NCBI RefSeq assembly: GCF_037969765.1
Contig: NZ_CP150207.1
Span: forward strand, 5,153,501 to 5,217,500
Reading direction: 5' to 3'
Source: Paenibacillus sp. FSL W8-0186
Lineage (GTDB): Bacteria > Bacillota > Bacilli > Paenibacillales > Paenibacillaceae
DNA length: 64,000 bases
Part shown: one piece after another, positions 43,668 through 52,618 of the stretch
How positions within the stretch are numbered: position 1 is the first letter of the stretch
How the letters are laid out: every line of letters starts with the position of its first letter
The notes under the pieces: generated by a model
Seen by the model: the letters and a program-made list of their open reading frames with translations, nothing else
The model's database searches: none
What the model was told of the DNA's origin: nothing
Translations under genes and position numbers: made by a program

Positions 43668-45068
43668 TTACCGCCCCCGGCGCCCTCCCCGTTCCGATCT
43701 GCCGCGCCGGCCGCCGCTGTCGCTGCGGGAGGCGTGTCCGCTTCTCGTATTAGATGGCTTAGCGCCCCTAGCCTGGGTGGACCGGGTGGATTGACGTTCA
43801 CGGCTGCCCTTCCCGCTGCCTTGGCCGCGGCGCCCTTCGTCTGCTCTTCCGCCTGCCGGCTTCCTGCCTTCAGGCCGTCTTCCTTTTCCGGCGGAATCCT
43901 TGGATTCCCGTTTGCCTGCCGTATCCCGGCTCACAGAAGCTGCTGTTTCGCTCTTCTCCTGACGGCGCCGTTCCAGCTTCATCCCTATGCCCCGTTCAAT
44001 ATGGCGCAGTGCATCGATATCTCGCGGAGAAGCAAAGGTTATCGCCACCCCTTTCCCGCCAGCCCGGCCCGTACGGCCGATCCGGTGGATGTAGCTGTCC
44101 ACATCCTGCGGAATATCATAATTAAACACATGGGTTACGCCTTCAACATCGATGCCTCTGGCCGCTACATCGGTAGCAACGAGCAGCTCCAGTTTCGCAT
44201 CGCGGAATGCGCGCATCACCTGCTCCCGTTTGGATTGGGATAAATCCCCGTGCAGCTCGTCGGAGGCAAACCCGGCCTCCTGCAAAGCTTCGTTCAGCTT
44301 GCTCGCACGCCGCTTCGTCCGGCAGAAGATGACCGCCAGATAAGGGCGATGGGTGCGGATGAGCTCGATCAAAGCCCCCTGCTTGCCACGGTCCGTGCAT
44401 TCCACGAGAATTTGGCGGATACTGTCCAGCGTGACACGGGAGGTCTCTGCGATGCGGATATCCCGCGGCCGGTCCATGTATGACCGGGCAAGCCGCTTGA
44501 CATTGTCCGGCATCGTCGCGGAAAACAGCATGGTCTGGCGGTTTTTCGGAACCATATGAATAATCGCCTCTACTTCGGCCAGGAAGCCCATATGCAGCAT
44601 CTGGTCCGCTTCATCGAGCACGAGCATGCGTACAGCACCCAGCGTCAGCGAACCGCGGCGCAAATGATCCAGCAATCGGCCCGGTGTACCGATGACCAGT
44701 TGGGTGCCATTGTGCAATTTGCGAAGCTGCCGCTCCACATCTTGTCCTCCATACGCAGCGAGAATCGATATCCCCTCGCGGGCAGCAGCCAGCTTGCGCG
44801 CCTCCGCCGTAATTTGAATGGCCAATTCCCGGGTTGGCGTGATGATCAGCGCCTGCGGGTCAGGGCGATCCGCCTTCAGCTTGTCCATGATCGGCAGCAG
44901 GAATGCCAGCGTCTTTCCTGTTCCCGTCTGGGCCTGGACAATCGCGTCCTCCCCTGCCTGCAGGACAGGAATAGCCTCCTCCTGTACTGGTGTCGGAGTG
45001 CTGATGCCATGATGTTGTAGCGTTCGAATAAGCTCAGGCGAAATGCCCCATTGATCGAAAGTCGTCAA
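43668..45068 (-). CDS. DEAD-box RNA helicase
   Basis: This 466-residue helicase has the Q-motif GISTPTPVQEEAIP, Walker A AQTGTGKT (46-53), PTRELA, TPGRLLDHL, DEAD in VLDEADQML, SAT, and motif VI HRIGRTGRAG. A basic, Arg/Gly/Ser-rich disordered tail of about 90 residues follows, suited to RNA or ribosome binding. It may act in ribosome assembly or mRNA turnover. The start is TTG at 45068 after GAGGTGG. Which of the several Bacillus paralogues it matches is unclear. Confidence 0.94.
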   Translation of the reverse strand: MTTFDQWGISPELIRTLQHHGISTPTPVQEEAIPVLQAGEDAIVQAQTGTGKTLAFLLPIMDKLKADRPDPQALIITPTRELAIQITAEARKLAAAREGISILAAYGGQDVERQLRKLHNGTQLVIGTPGRLLDHLRRGSLTLGAVRMLVLDEADQMLHMGFLAEVEAIIHMVPKNRQTMLFSATMPDNVKRLARSYMDRPRDIRIAETSRVTLDSIRQILVECTDRGKQGALIELIRTHRPYLAVIFCRTKRRASKLNEALQEAGFASDELHGDLSQSKREQVMRAFRDAKLELLVATDVAARGIDVEGVTHVFNYDIPQDVDSYIHRIGRTGRAGGKGVAITFASPRDIDALRHIERGIGMKLERRRQEKSETAASVSRDTAGKRESKDSAGKGRRPEGRKPAGGRADEGRRGQGSGKGSRERQSTRSTQARGAKPSNTRSGHASRSDSGGRRGRSERGGRRGR

Positions 45069-45122
45069 ATATATCCACCTCGTTGTTTAGTATCCTGCGT
45101 TGTTTCAGGTTTTCCCTGCTTT

Positions 45123-45164
45123 AAAAAAGGCCGAACCCGCATCCAATCAGCGTTCCGGCCTTTT
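45123..45164 (-). terminator. Intrinsic terminator after the ThuA-like gene
   Basis: Minus strand: AAAAGGCCGGAACGC pairs with the segment GGGTTCGGCCTTTT and is followed by TT; located 60 bp past the stop. Confidence 0.75.
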
Positions 45165-45223
45165 GTAGAAGGTTGTTTTGGTTCCGTGATTCAACGCGGT
45201 ATAAAGCCGCGCTTCAAATCCGC

Positions 45224-45862
45224 TTAGCCCGGCGACCTTGCCGCCCACTTCGCTGCCTGCAGCACGAGCTTGCGATACTCTGGATGCTGGAACACAGCCT
45301 GATCGCGTCCTGGAAGAAGATAGACTACACGGCCAAGCCCATAGCTATGCGCCCAAGCCGCCGGGTGCCATTCTCCATCCATCTCGAATTCCAGCAAAAT
45401 CGTCGTTTCGCAAAACGGATCAAACTCAAACCGGTATGGCTCGTCCTCGATTTCAAAGGGCGAAATGTCAAGCATGATGTCATGATCCGGCGCTGTCACG
45501 CGCATCTGCAATTTCTGCAAGGAAGGATGCGATACGTTGCGGGCGCCAATGAGCTGGGCAATCTCGTATTTCTTTTGCAAAACAATGCCGTTATGAAGAA
45601 CTAACAGTCCGCGCCCGCCGCTAATGCAGGACAGAAGACCTGAGGTCTGCTTGGAGGACAGCTTCTCCCTCCAACTGTCGTGATAGGAAATGCAGAGGTC
45701 GAACGACTGCAAATTGCTTTCCTCAAGCATATGGTTGTTCTCTGTACATTGTACTGAAAAGCTGTCATTCAAAATATGGGTTATTTCCCGATCAACCCCT
45801 TGCAGGGGATAAAATTTAGGATGAGTATAATCACCAATCAGCAGCGCTCTTTTCTTGTTCAT
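45224..45862 (-). CDS. ThuA-domain protein
   Basis: This 212-residue protein matches the ThuA family, a glutamine-amidotransferase-like fold first tied to trehalose use and seen in sugar metabolism: RALLIGDYTHPKFYPLQG, DLCISYHDSWRE, GGRGLLVLHNG and GRVVYLLPGRDQAVFQHPEYRKLVLQAAKWA. The catalytic role is not established. GGAGGAG precedes the ATG. It is likely cotranscribed with the hemD-like gene upstream (48 bp gap). Confidence 0.85.
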   Translation of the reverse strand: MNKKRALLIGDYTHPKFYPLQGVDREITHILNDSFSVQCTENNHMLEESNLQSFDLCISYHDSWREKLSSKQTSGLLSCISGGRGLLVLHNGIVLQKKYEIAQLIGARNVSHPSLQKLQMRVTAPDHDIMLDISPFEIEDEPYRFEFDPFCETTILLEFEMDGEWHPAAWAHSYGLGRVVYLLPGRDQAVFQHPEYRKLVLQAAKWAARSPG

Positions 45863-45910
45863 GAATTGCTCCTCCTGTCCGTAAAGTCCCCATCCCCGGC
45901 AGGGCAGGGC

Positions 45911-46771
45911 TTATTTGCCAGCCAGCAGGGGATCGCTTTCGCCGGCGAAATAACGCGCTAGTTCAACAATCATGCTCCCCATTCGTTCTTCCTTCGGAGC
46001 GACTACGCGAGGAATTCCCGCTTCATACAGTCCCTGAGCGGTTACTTTACCTACGGCAACGGCGATTACCGGCCCGCGCAGCGCAGAGATCAGCTCGTCG
46101 AAGCGGCCTTGCTTCTCCGCATATTCCAGCAGAAACCTTACCTGCGGACTGCTTGTAAAGGATACGGCATCAACTTTCCCCTCCACAATATCCAGCAATA
46201 GGCGGTTTAAGTCCTCCTCCGGGGGCGCAATATGACGATAAGGCAATATTTCCGTGCAGACCGCCCCCTGCTGCTCAAGCCATTCCACCAGCTTTGGCGC
46301 ACGGTCGCCGTATAACTGCAGCAATACCGTAGCACCCTTCAATTCATATGCGGCCAGCTCGCGGATCAGTCCATCCGTGCTGCCGTCATCGTCGCGGACA
46401 TGAGGCGTCAACTGGCGCTTCTTCAAAACATTCACCGTCTTATACCCCCGCGCGGCGATGCGCGAATTAGAGAGATTGGCCAGCAACACCTCCAGCAGCC
46501 CCATCTCCTCGGCCATCTCGAACAGAGCATTAAGCCCAATTCCCGTGGTAAAAATAGACCAGTCCGGAGGTTGGCTCACCCACGTCCGTATCCCCTGCCG
46601 CAGCTTCTCGTCTTCCAAAAACACAGTCCCCTGTGCTGGCCGGTAGAGCGGAATTCCGCCCATATTCTCGATCAGCTTGCCCAGCTCCTCGGCACGGCGA
46701 GGCCCGGTCAGCGCAATTCGCTTGCCTTCTAATCTTCTAGCCACTTCTCTACCCCCGTATTCAGCTATCAT
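45911..46771 (-). CDS. hemD: Uroporphyrinogen-III synthase (HemD) domain protein
   Basis: This 286-residue protein shows the two-lobed HemD fold: RIALTGPRRAEELGKLIENMGG at the start, then VDAVSFTSSPQVRFLLEYA and VIAVAVGKVTAQGLYEAGI. HemD closes hydroxymethylbilane to uroporphyrinogen III for haem, sirohaem and B12. No other hem genes adjoin, so it may be a second copy serving sirohaem or a regulatory relative, as stand-alone HemD-like proteins elsewhere are. The start at 46771 is the track ATG with only a modest ribosome site. Confidence 0.82.
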   Translation of the reverse strand: MIAEYGGREVARRLEGKRIALTGPRRAEELGKLIENMGGIPLYRPAQGTVFLEDEKLRQGIRTWVSQPPDWSIFTTGIGLNALFEMAEEMGLLEVLLANLSNSRIAARGYKTVNVLKKRQLTPHVRDDDGSTDGLIRELAAYELKGATVLLQLYGDRAPKLVEWLEQQGAVCTEILPYRHIAPPEEDLNRLLLDIVEGKVDAVSFTSSPQVRFLLEYAEKQGRFDELISALRGPVIAVAVGKVTAQGLYEAGIPRVVAPKEERMGSMIVELARYFAGESDPLLAGK

Positions 46772-46926
46772 TGCCAGCAGCTTCGTTTAACATAAGCTTA
46801 AACGACACAGGGGGTTAAGTAAATCGTTCTATTGCATCTTTCTCGTTAGAATGAATTCCGGCTGTTGCATTTATGCATCCAACTTTAGAATCAGGAACAT
46901 CTAGAAAAAATCCCGCTTTAAACTCG

Positions 46927-46970
46927 AAAATGCCGCCCCGCCATCGTTTAACCGACGGCGAGACGGCATT
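46927..46970 (-). terminator. Intrinsic terminator after the chemoreceptor-like gene
   Basis: Minus strand: AATGCCGTCTCGCCGTCG pairs with CGATGGCGGGGCGGCATT (G-U pairs included), then TTT. Confidence 0.78.
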
Positions 46971-46997
46971 CCATTGTCTTAGCAGGCCTAATTCCAT

Positions 46998-48239
46998 TTA
47001 GGATTTTCGCAATCTGAACTTACCCGACATCTCTTCCAGCTGCCCCGCAATCGAGGACAACTGGGTCGTAGAAGACGCGATTTCCTGAATCGAAGCGAGC
47101 TGCTCCTCGGCGGCTGCGGAAATCGCCCCGACATTGTCCGCACCTTCTTCCGTAATGTTGCGGATTTCGGAGATAATCTGCGACACTTTCCCGGCCCCCT
47201 GCGTTAATTCCCGGGCCGAGCCGGACACCTCTTCGATTTTGGCTGCTGCTCCGCGTACGGCTCTGCGGATGCGCGAGAAGCTGCGGCCGGATATATCGAC
47301 GGCAACAATGCCTTCCTCTACGCCCTTCTTCGCATTCTCCATCGATTCCAGCGCCCGCTGTACTTCCGTTTGAACACCGTCAATAAGCTCCTCAATCTGA
47401 TGGGCGTAGCTCTCAGAGCCTTCGGCAAGCTTCCGGACTTCCGATGCGACAACGGCAAACCCGCGCCCTTCCTCCCCGGCTCTTGCTGCTTCAATCGATG
47501 CGTTCAAGGCAAGCAGATTGGTCTGCTGGGCGATTCCTGTAATGACACCGACAATCCCGCCGATATTCTCGGTATGCTCGTTCAAGGTTTGAATGACCCC
47601 GCCGAGCTCATCGACCGTTTGATGAATATACTCGATTTTTTCAACGACGCTGAGAACAGACGTATTTCCTTCTTCAGCCACGGCTGTAGTCTGCTCCATC
47701 GTCTCGCTGACCTCTTGAATATGGCCCGATATCGCCGCGGCTTGCCGTGAAATATCCTCGACACCTTCTACCCCGCGAATCATATTATGCGTTTGGCGTT
47801 CACTGCCAGAAGCCACTTCCTGTATAGCCTGAGTTACATGCTCGATCGCTCGGGTCGTCTGGTCTGCGCTTGCCGACAGCTGGTTCGCCGATAAGCTGAC
47901 CTGATTGGACGCTTGCTGCATCTCCGTCAGCATAACATTCCATTGATCGACCGCTTCCTGCAGCCGCTTGGCCACTATGCCGATCTCATCATTACGCTCG
48001 GCTCCGCTGACCCGCTCCGACAAATCGCCTCCGCTAATTTTCTGAATAGATGCACTTAAGCGTTGAAGCGGGCCTGTTATGCTTCGAATCAATAACGCAG
48101 ACACCAACAAAGCAAACACAACAGACACTACAGCCACGATCCATTTCATGGACTCATCCAGCAGCAGCAGTAACACCACAGGAACGGCGGCAATCAATAG
48201 ACTAGCCATAAATAATGAAAACGTTACGCGCCTTTTCAT
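46998..48239 (-). CDS. Methyl-accepting chemotaxis-like protein without sensor domain
   Basis: This 413-residue protein has two N-terminal helices (about residues 5-27 and 32-52) separated by only a few residues (DESMKW), then a HAMP domain ([26 protein letters not shown]) and a long coiled-coil signalling domain with the conserved hairpin tip [47 protein letters not shown]. With no extracytoplasmic ligand domain, it may sense membrane state or act through partners. ATG at 48239 follows AAAGGA. Confidence 0.92.
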   Translation of the reverse strand: MKRRVTFSLFMASLLIAAVPVVLLLLLDESMKWIVAVVSVVFALLVSALLIRSITGPLQRLSASIQKISGGDLSERVSGAERNDEIGIVAKRLQEAVDQWNVMLTEMQQASNQVSLSANQLSASADQTTRAIEHVTQAIQEVASGSERQTHNMIRGVEGVEDISRQAAAISGHIQEVSETMEQTTAVAEEGNTSVLSVVEKIEYIHQTVDELGGVIQTLNEHTENIGGIVGVITGIAQQTNLLALNASIEAARAGEEGRGFAVVASEVRKLAEGSESYAHQIEELIDGVQTEVQRALESMENAKKGVEEGIVAVDISGRSFSRIRRAVRGAAAKIEEVSGSARELTQGAGKVSQIISEIRNITEEGADNVGAISAAAEEQLASIQEIASSTTQLSSIAGQLEEMSGKFRLRKS

Positions 48240-48371
48240 TCAATTCAGTTCCTTTCCTTCATAGATTTGAACCTAACTTTTGACCCTAACCTGTTTTGCT
48301 TGTATATGTAATATTTATATTGTTATATTCGACATAAATCGCATATTTTCCTTTTTCGACAACGACGCATA

Positions 48372-48400
48372 AAACCGCTCGGCCGATAAGCGAGCGGTTT
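48372..48400 (-). terminator. Intrinsic terminator after the OmpR-type regulator
   Basis: Minus strand: AAACCGCTCG pairs with CGAGCGGTTT around a 9-base loop, followed by TTATG; 46 bp past the stop. Confidence 0.75.
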
Positions 48401-48446
48401 GCATAATTTTAATAGTATGAGCACTATTCGTTTGTAGTCGGCTCCT

Positions 48447-49262
48447 TTAATCCGCCAAACGGTATCCGACCCCTCGGACAGTCGCGATATAAGTCGGATT
48501 CGCGGCCCTGTCGCCGAGCTTCTTGCGCAGGCTCTTGATGTGCACGTCCACTACGTTGCTCCCGCCCATAAAGGAGGTCTCCCATACGTCAGCAAGCAGC
48601 TCTTCCCGGGACAGGACGCTCCCTTCATGATCCAGCAATTTAATCAGCAGCTCGTATTCCGTCTTGGTCAGCTCGATAGCTATGCCGGACCGGTACACCT
48701 GCATCTTCTTGCGGTCGATCCAAAGATCTTTATAAGTTGACGTTCCCCCGGCTGGTAAAGCACCGGAAGCTGGACGATGATTGCTTGTGCGGATAATCCG
48801 CTGAACATGGTACAGTATCTCATGCGGCGAGGAAGGCCAGACGAGGAGCTCGAGGTGCATTAAGCTCGGGTCCATTTGCGATAGCATCGCCTCGTTCACC
48901 AGCAGCAGGGAAGGGACATCTTCGAGATCCTGCAGCATTCGCTTGGTAAGCATCGAAACCTCTTCACTGCCCCGATAAGCCGTCAAGTCAAAGATAACAA
49001 GATCGGCAGCCAGAGCATTGCGGAGGCCCTGCTCCAAATGATGAAATACAAGGACATCGAAGCAGCCTACCGACAGATCCCTTACAAGCTCATAAATTTC
49101 GCTGGGAAATGGGCTGACGAGGATGACGCGCTGCGTCACCGGACATGCTTGAGGATAATCATTACCGAACAGCTGCTCATTGTATCCAAGCCCTTGCTCT
49201 GGGCGCCTAAACGGAGTAACCGATCCGCTCTGTACTCTTTTCTTTACTTCTTCTGCCTGCAT
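48447..49262 (-). CDS. OmpR-type winged-helix regulator with degenerate receiver
   Basis: This 271-residue protein ends in a clear OmpR/PhoB DNA-binding domain (LTKTEYELLIKLLDHEGSVLSREELLADVWE ... VDVHIKSLRKKLGDRAANPTYIATVRGVGYRL). The N-terminal part has receiver-like alternation, and an Asp in VIFDLTAY may sit at the phosphorylation site, but the acidic pair needed for Mg2+ is missing, so phosphorylation is doubtful. No histidine kinase adjoins. The ATG at 49262 follows a G-rich site; its start overlaps the perR-like gene by 19 bp, implying coupled translation. Confidence 0.88.
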   Translation of the reverse strand: MQAEEVKKRVQSGSVTPFRRPEQGLGYNEQLFGNDYPQACPVTQRVILVSPFPSEIYELVRDLSVGCFDVLVFHHLEQGLRNALAADLVIFDLTAYRGSEEVSMLTKRMLQDLEDVPSLLLVNEAMLSQMDPSLMHLELLVWPSSPHEILYHVQRIIRTSNHRPASGALPAGGTSTYKDLWIDRKKMQVYRSGIAIELTKTEYELLIKLLDHEGSVLSREELLADVWETSFMGGSNVVDVHIKSLRKKLGDRAANPTYIATVRGVGYRLAD

Positions 49263-49633
49263 TCTGGGCACACCCCCCCAAATACAACATGGGCATGATG
49301 CACGTCATATCCGGTCTCCTTGGCTACATCAGCGCTCCAGTCCTCCGGAACCTTCGACATGACTTCATCCACTCTGCCGCACACCTCGCACAGAATATGC
49401 TGGTGATCATCCAGCTTGGCGTCATAACGGCTTGCGGCCTCGCCCAGCTTCAATTCACGGATCAGCTCTTTGTCGGTTAAGTATCTGAGCGAATTATATA
49501 CCGTGCCGTATGCAAAATTATAACCCTGTTCGACAAGACGGTTCATTACTTCCGCCGCAGTCGGGTGGTCATTCGCATTGCGGACGACATCGTAAACTGC
49601 TTTGCGCTGCGTCGTTAAATTTAGTGATTTCAT
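49244..49633 (-). CDS. perR: Fur-family regulator, PerR-like
   Basis: This 129-residue protein has the Fur-family winged helix and a structural zinc site C82, C85, C122, C125. Aligned without gaps to B. subtilis PerR (offset 14), the regulatory ligands H37, D85, H91 and H93 correspond to H23, D71, H77 and H79. Position 104 falls on E90, next to D89, which bears on peroxide sensing. The ATG at 49633 is chosen; MILY upstream is too near the ribosome site. A 13/15 Per box overlaps its own -10. Confidence 0.85.
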   Translation of the reverse strand: MKSLNLTTQRKAVYDVVRNANDHPTAAEVMNRLVEQGYNFAYGTVYNSLRYLTDKELIRELKLGEAASRYDAKLDDHQHILCEVCGRVDEVMSKVPEDWSADVAKETGYDVHHAHVVFGGVCPECRQKK

Positions 49634-49661
49634 ATATAGAATCATTCCTTATGATTTGTTT

Positions 49662-49698
49662 TTAGAATTAGTATAAGTCTTATTATACAATTCGTCAA
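49662..49698 (-). promoter_or_regulatory. perR promoter overlapped by a Per box
   Basis: Minus strand: TTGACG (49698-49693), 17-bp spacer, TATACT (49675-49670). TTATACTAATTCTAA (49676-49662) matches the Per box TTATAATnATTATAA at 13 of 15 positions and covers the -10, which suggests autorepression. Confidence 0.78.
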
Positions 49699-49810
49699 GC
49701 TGGTCTGTCCCTGCTCCGGCTCACCCCCCGGAAAAATTCAATTTCTGCATGGGAACAGCCGGTCCATTCACATAATAAGACTATAATTCTGACCAAAAGG
49801 ATGGATACCG

Positions 49811-50233
49811 ATGTTCGTGAAAAAATATGCGATTACCATTTTGTTTACCTTGTTATGCGCTGCATTTAGCATGTGGGTTGATATCCGAACCGGCTTTCCA
49901 TGGAACACCATTTTTATAAACACGAGCCATTCCTTCTTCACGGGTGCAGAAAAATGGGCTGCTAGTGCTATGCTCCTGCTTCTCGTTGTACCCGACATGT
50001 TCCGTGCTATGTATGCGAAAAAGAAAAATCCGGCCGGCAAGTCAACTTCCACCACCGCCAACCCCTCCGCCGCTTCCGGGGCCGCTTCGGGGAACTTCGT
50101 ATCCGGCTCCGGAACCGCCTTCAGTTCCGGTATGGGCAGTCCCAGCGGCACTAGTGCCGGCTCCGCCCATTATCCCGTCCCCGGCTCCTGTCCCGAATCC
50201 CCCGCCGGTTCCGGTTCCGGCTCCGGGTCTTGA
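49811..50233 (+). CDS. Small membrane protein with disordered tail
   Basis: This 140-residue protein is not recognised. It has two transmembrane helices (about 6-23 and 48-65), a basic stretch AKKKNPAGK, and a Ser/Gly/Ala/Pro-rich tail (about 74-140). AAAGGATGG nine bases before the ATG and a TATAAT at about 49780 support expression. The tail, from residue 78 on, is encoded antisense to the Gly-rich end of gerAB (192-bp overlap). The membrane part lies outside the overlap, so the gene may have lost its original stop. Confidence 0.6.
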   Translation: MFVKKYAITILFTLLCAAFSMWVDIRTGFPWNTIFINTSHSFFTGAEKWAASAMLLLLVVPDMFRAMYAKKKNPAGKSTSTTANPSAASGAASGNFVSGSGTAFSSGMGSPSGTSAGSAHYPVPGSCPESPAGSGSGSGS

Positions 50234-51319
50234 ACGGAAAATAAACTTGCGAATTACAGCTGCAATCAGAAGGATTAACGGGAGCACAATGAAAAATACC
50301 GGATCGACCAGATACAGCATTTTTCCCCCTTTCGTTAAATGCTCGCTATATGAACGGGTTTCAAAAGCCGTCAGCGCCAAAATGATGAGAGTAAGCGGGT
50401 AAATTAATTTCTGGTACGGGATATTGAAAATATTCGATATCCCTATGACCGCTGCAAAGAAGTAAATGCAAATTTTGAAGTAGATGCCAATAATAAACGC
50501 CATAACGACAAAGATATCTGGCCGCTGAATGAAGTCGGAGATCGAAGCCTTCCCGACCATAATCAACATGGGAAAATAAGATCGCTCGGCAAGATCAGCC
50601 CCCAGCACGGCTACTGTCGTCGCCACGGCTAAACTAAGTATAAGGCCGGTAAATAAAAGGGCTAAATAACCGGCTTTAACCCCCTTTTTGGGATGATTCA
50701 GGAACGGCAGCAGCATGTTGAACGCAATGACCTCTGCAAATGGGAACTGATAATTTGTTCTGGACACCGCTCGGAGCAGCGACCCTATGCCGCCGCCCAG
50801 CACAGGCAACAGCCGATTAATATCGACAATGTGCGCGAAAGCAATGAGAAGCAGGTTCAGCGCACCGATCATCATCATGACTGTCAATAGGATCAGAGCC
50901 GTTCGGGCGAGCACCTCCAGCCCTTTATGTATCGTATAAGCAACAGTAATCATCATGAGCATATTAACAATAAAAACGGGAGTTTCCCGCAGCGTCGTGG
51001 CAATGACCAGCAACCCGCCGTCCATTAAATCCCTCGAAGCCTTATACAAGAAAAATACCATATAGCTGATTCCAGCCAAGGTTCCCAGGTATTTACCAAG
51101 CAGCAGTTTATCATATTCCGTAGGCAGCATATTGGGGAACCACAGGTACAGCATCGAATAGCCGGCATACAGCAAAATTCCGATGACCATCCCGAGCAGA
51201 ACGGCCAGCCACTCGTCCTTGCCGGCTTCCATTCCCAAATTGACGACAAGTCCCGTACCCAGCTCAAACAAGACTATTAACGAAAATATTTGCAAAGGAG
51301 TGATTTTGATTTTCTCCAC
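50042..51319 (-). CDS. gerAB: Spore germination permease-like protein GerAB
   Basis: GerAB-family proteins form the membrane subunit that binds germinants in the spore inner membrane. The 425-residue product has about ten helices and typical ITPLQIFSLIVLFELGTGLVV, SRDLMDGGLLVIATTLRETPVF and LPLILLIAAVIRKF. Usual length is ~365; the last ~60 residues are an extra Gly/Ala/Thr/Ser-rich tail that overlaps the opposing gene. The start is GTG at 51319 after GGGAGG. It is the third gene of a gerAA-gerAC-gerAB operon, the gerK order. Confidence 0.92.
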   Translation of the reverse strand: MEKIKITPLQIFSLIVLFELGTGLVVNLGMEAGKDEWLAVLLGMVIGILLYAGYSMLYLWFPNMLPTEYDKLLLGKYLGTLAGISYMVFFLYKASRDLMDGGLLVIATTLRETPVFIVNMLMMITVAYTIHKGLEVLARTALILLTVMMMIGALNLLLIAFAHIVDINRLLPVLGGGIGSLLRAVSRTNYQFPFAEVIAFNMLLPFLNHPKKGVKAGYLALLFTGLILSLAVATTVAVLGADLAERSYFPMLIMVGKASISDFIQRPDIFVVMAFIIGIYFKICIYFFAAVIGISNIFNIPYQKLIYPLTLIILALTAFETRSYSEHLTKGGKMLYLVDPVFFIVLPLILLIAAVIRKFIFRSRPGAGTGTGGGFGTGAGDGIMGGAGTSAAGTAHTGTEGGSGAGYEVPRSGPGSGGGVGGGGS

Positions 51320-51333
51320 TTCGCTATGCCTCC

Positions 51334-52539
51334 CTAGCGTTGATGAAATTTATAGGAGCGGTCACGCAGCTGCGTATTGCGTATGACGGAATCCACATTA
51401 TATTCAACTTTAATCTGCGGAAACAGATCTTCCCATTGACCCTCAATCTTTTTCCAAACCGCAGGACTTTGACGCTCGATAACTCCTCCAAAACCAAAAA
51501 TATCGCTCTTTGCCAATTGTGCTTTTTGGACAACGGCCTGCAAGTCACGAACAATCTCCTCATTCGCTTTTGCTTCAATCATGTGGAGCACCTCAGGCTG
51601 TTTCAAATCAATGGGGGTGTTTACGTCCCTTACAGACAACTGCAATTTGACTCCGACCTGGATCACCGGGTGAAGCGGATCGTCCAGTTTGGCTTTCAAG
51701 TCGGTTTTGGAGCGAATGACGTCCATGCCCATGCTGCCTATTTCCTGATCGGGCTGCAGGACCAGCGAAGTTTTTTTCATTTTATTCTTCATCCAGACCA
51801 TGCCGCGGCTTTCGTTCGGGGATAACCAATCCACCAGCTTATCGCCTTTGAAAATAGCAGGGGCGCCGATCACGATTAGCGAGCTTCTAACGCTTTCCAA
51901 ATTGCTCTTCTTGCCCAGTCCACTTACGTCGCCAAACACCTCCAATCCATTGATGACAGGTCCCCCTCCAGGAATCAGCAAGTCACGCATGATATCATCT
52001 ATTGCCATAGGGTAATTTTCCCCTAGCTGGCTCGACGCAAACTCAACTTTTTCCGAAAGAGAATAGGCCATAATTTTGCCAATGGGCGTAAGCGAAGCAG
52101 TCACTTCTTCGGCGGTGAGATTTTCTTTGGCAATAACGACATCAGAGGACAACCGAATATCGGAGTCCCTGTCCAGGAAGTCCATAATTTCCGCGATGCC
52201 TTTCCGGGCAATACTCTCAGAGATGACAATGAGCCTGGTATGCGCTGTGGAAGTCAAGCGCGGCACTTGGCGGGAAGCGTTGCGGATCGCTTCGCTAATC
52301 GTGTGCCCCTTGCCATAGTAAACAGAAGTCGGAGTAGCTCCTCTGCCGGTTTTACCCGAGATTTCGTCGGCGATGATCACCTGGAAGGTTACCATAAGCA
52401 GCCCCTCCTCTCCCGGCGCATGATCGATGCCGATGCCGGAAACGACCGCCCTCCGGTTCAACTCAATAGCGTCCCAACAGCCGCTCGTCAGCACAATACA
52501 GCAGAAAGCCAAAGCGACGGCTATAGTCCTCTTTATCAT
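51334..52539 (-). CDS. gerAC: Ger(x)C family germination lipoprotein GerAC
   Basis: This 401-residue lipoprotein (signal peptide, lipobox LTSGC with C21) is the C subunit of a nutrient germinant receptor, attached to the outer face of the spore inner membrane. Family features are CWDAIELNRRAVVSGIGID, the RLIVISESIARKGIAEIMDFL region and the C-terminal DLQAVVQKAQLAKSDIFGFG. Length is normal and, unlike its A and B partners, it carries no low-complexity tail. It starts 80 bp after gerAA and ends 14 bp before gerAB. Confidence 0.94.
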   Translation of the reverse strand: MIKRTIAVALAFCCIVLTSGCWDAIELNRRAVVSGIGIDHAPGEEGLLMVTFQVIIADEISGKTGRGATPTSVYYGKGHTISEAIRNASRQVPRLTSTAHTRLIVISESIARKGIAEIMDFLDRDSDIRLSSDVVIAKENLTAEEVTASLTPIGKIMAYSLSEKVEFASSQLGENYPMAIDDIMRDLLIPGGGPVINGLEVFGDVSGLGKKSNLESVRSSLIVIGAPAIFKGDKLVDWLSPNESRGMVWMKNKMKKTSLVLQPDQEIGSMGMDVIRSKTDLKAKLDDPLHPVIQVGVKLQLSVRDVNTPIDLKQPEVLHMIEAKANEEIVRDLQAVVQKAQLAKSDIFGFGGVIERQSPAVWKKIEGQWEDLFPQIKVEYNVDSVIRNTQLRDRSYKFHQR

Positions 52540-52618
52540 GGATCGCTCCTCCTGCCAGAAACAAATTAGTCTAATGAGCGGCCTGCAAGTTCAGTTCATC
52601 ACATAGCCCGGCAACCCC

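Noticed and set aside
46815..46997. 60-codon minus-strand ORF between hemD and the chemoreceptor gene
   Set aside because: It spans the terminator hairpin at 46927-46970 and has no ribosome site.
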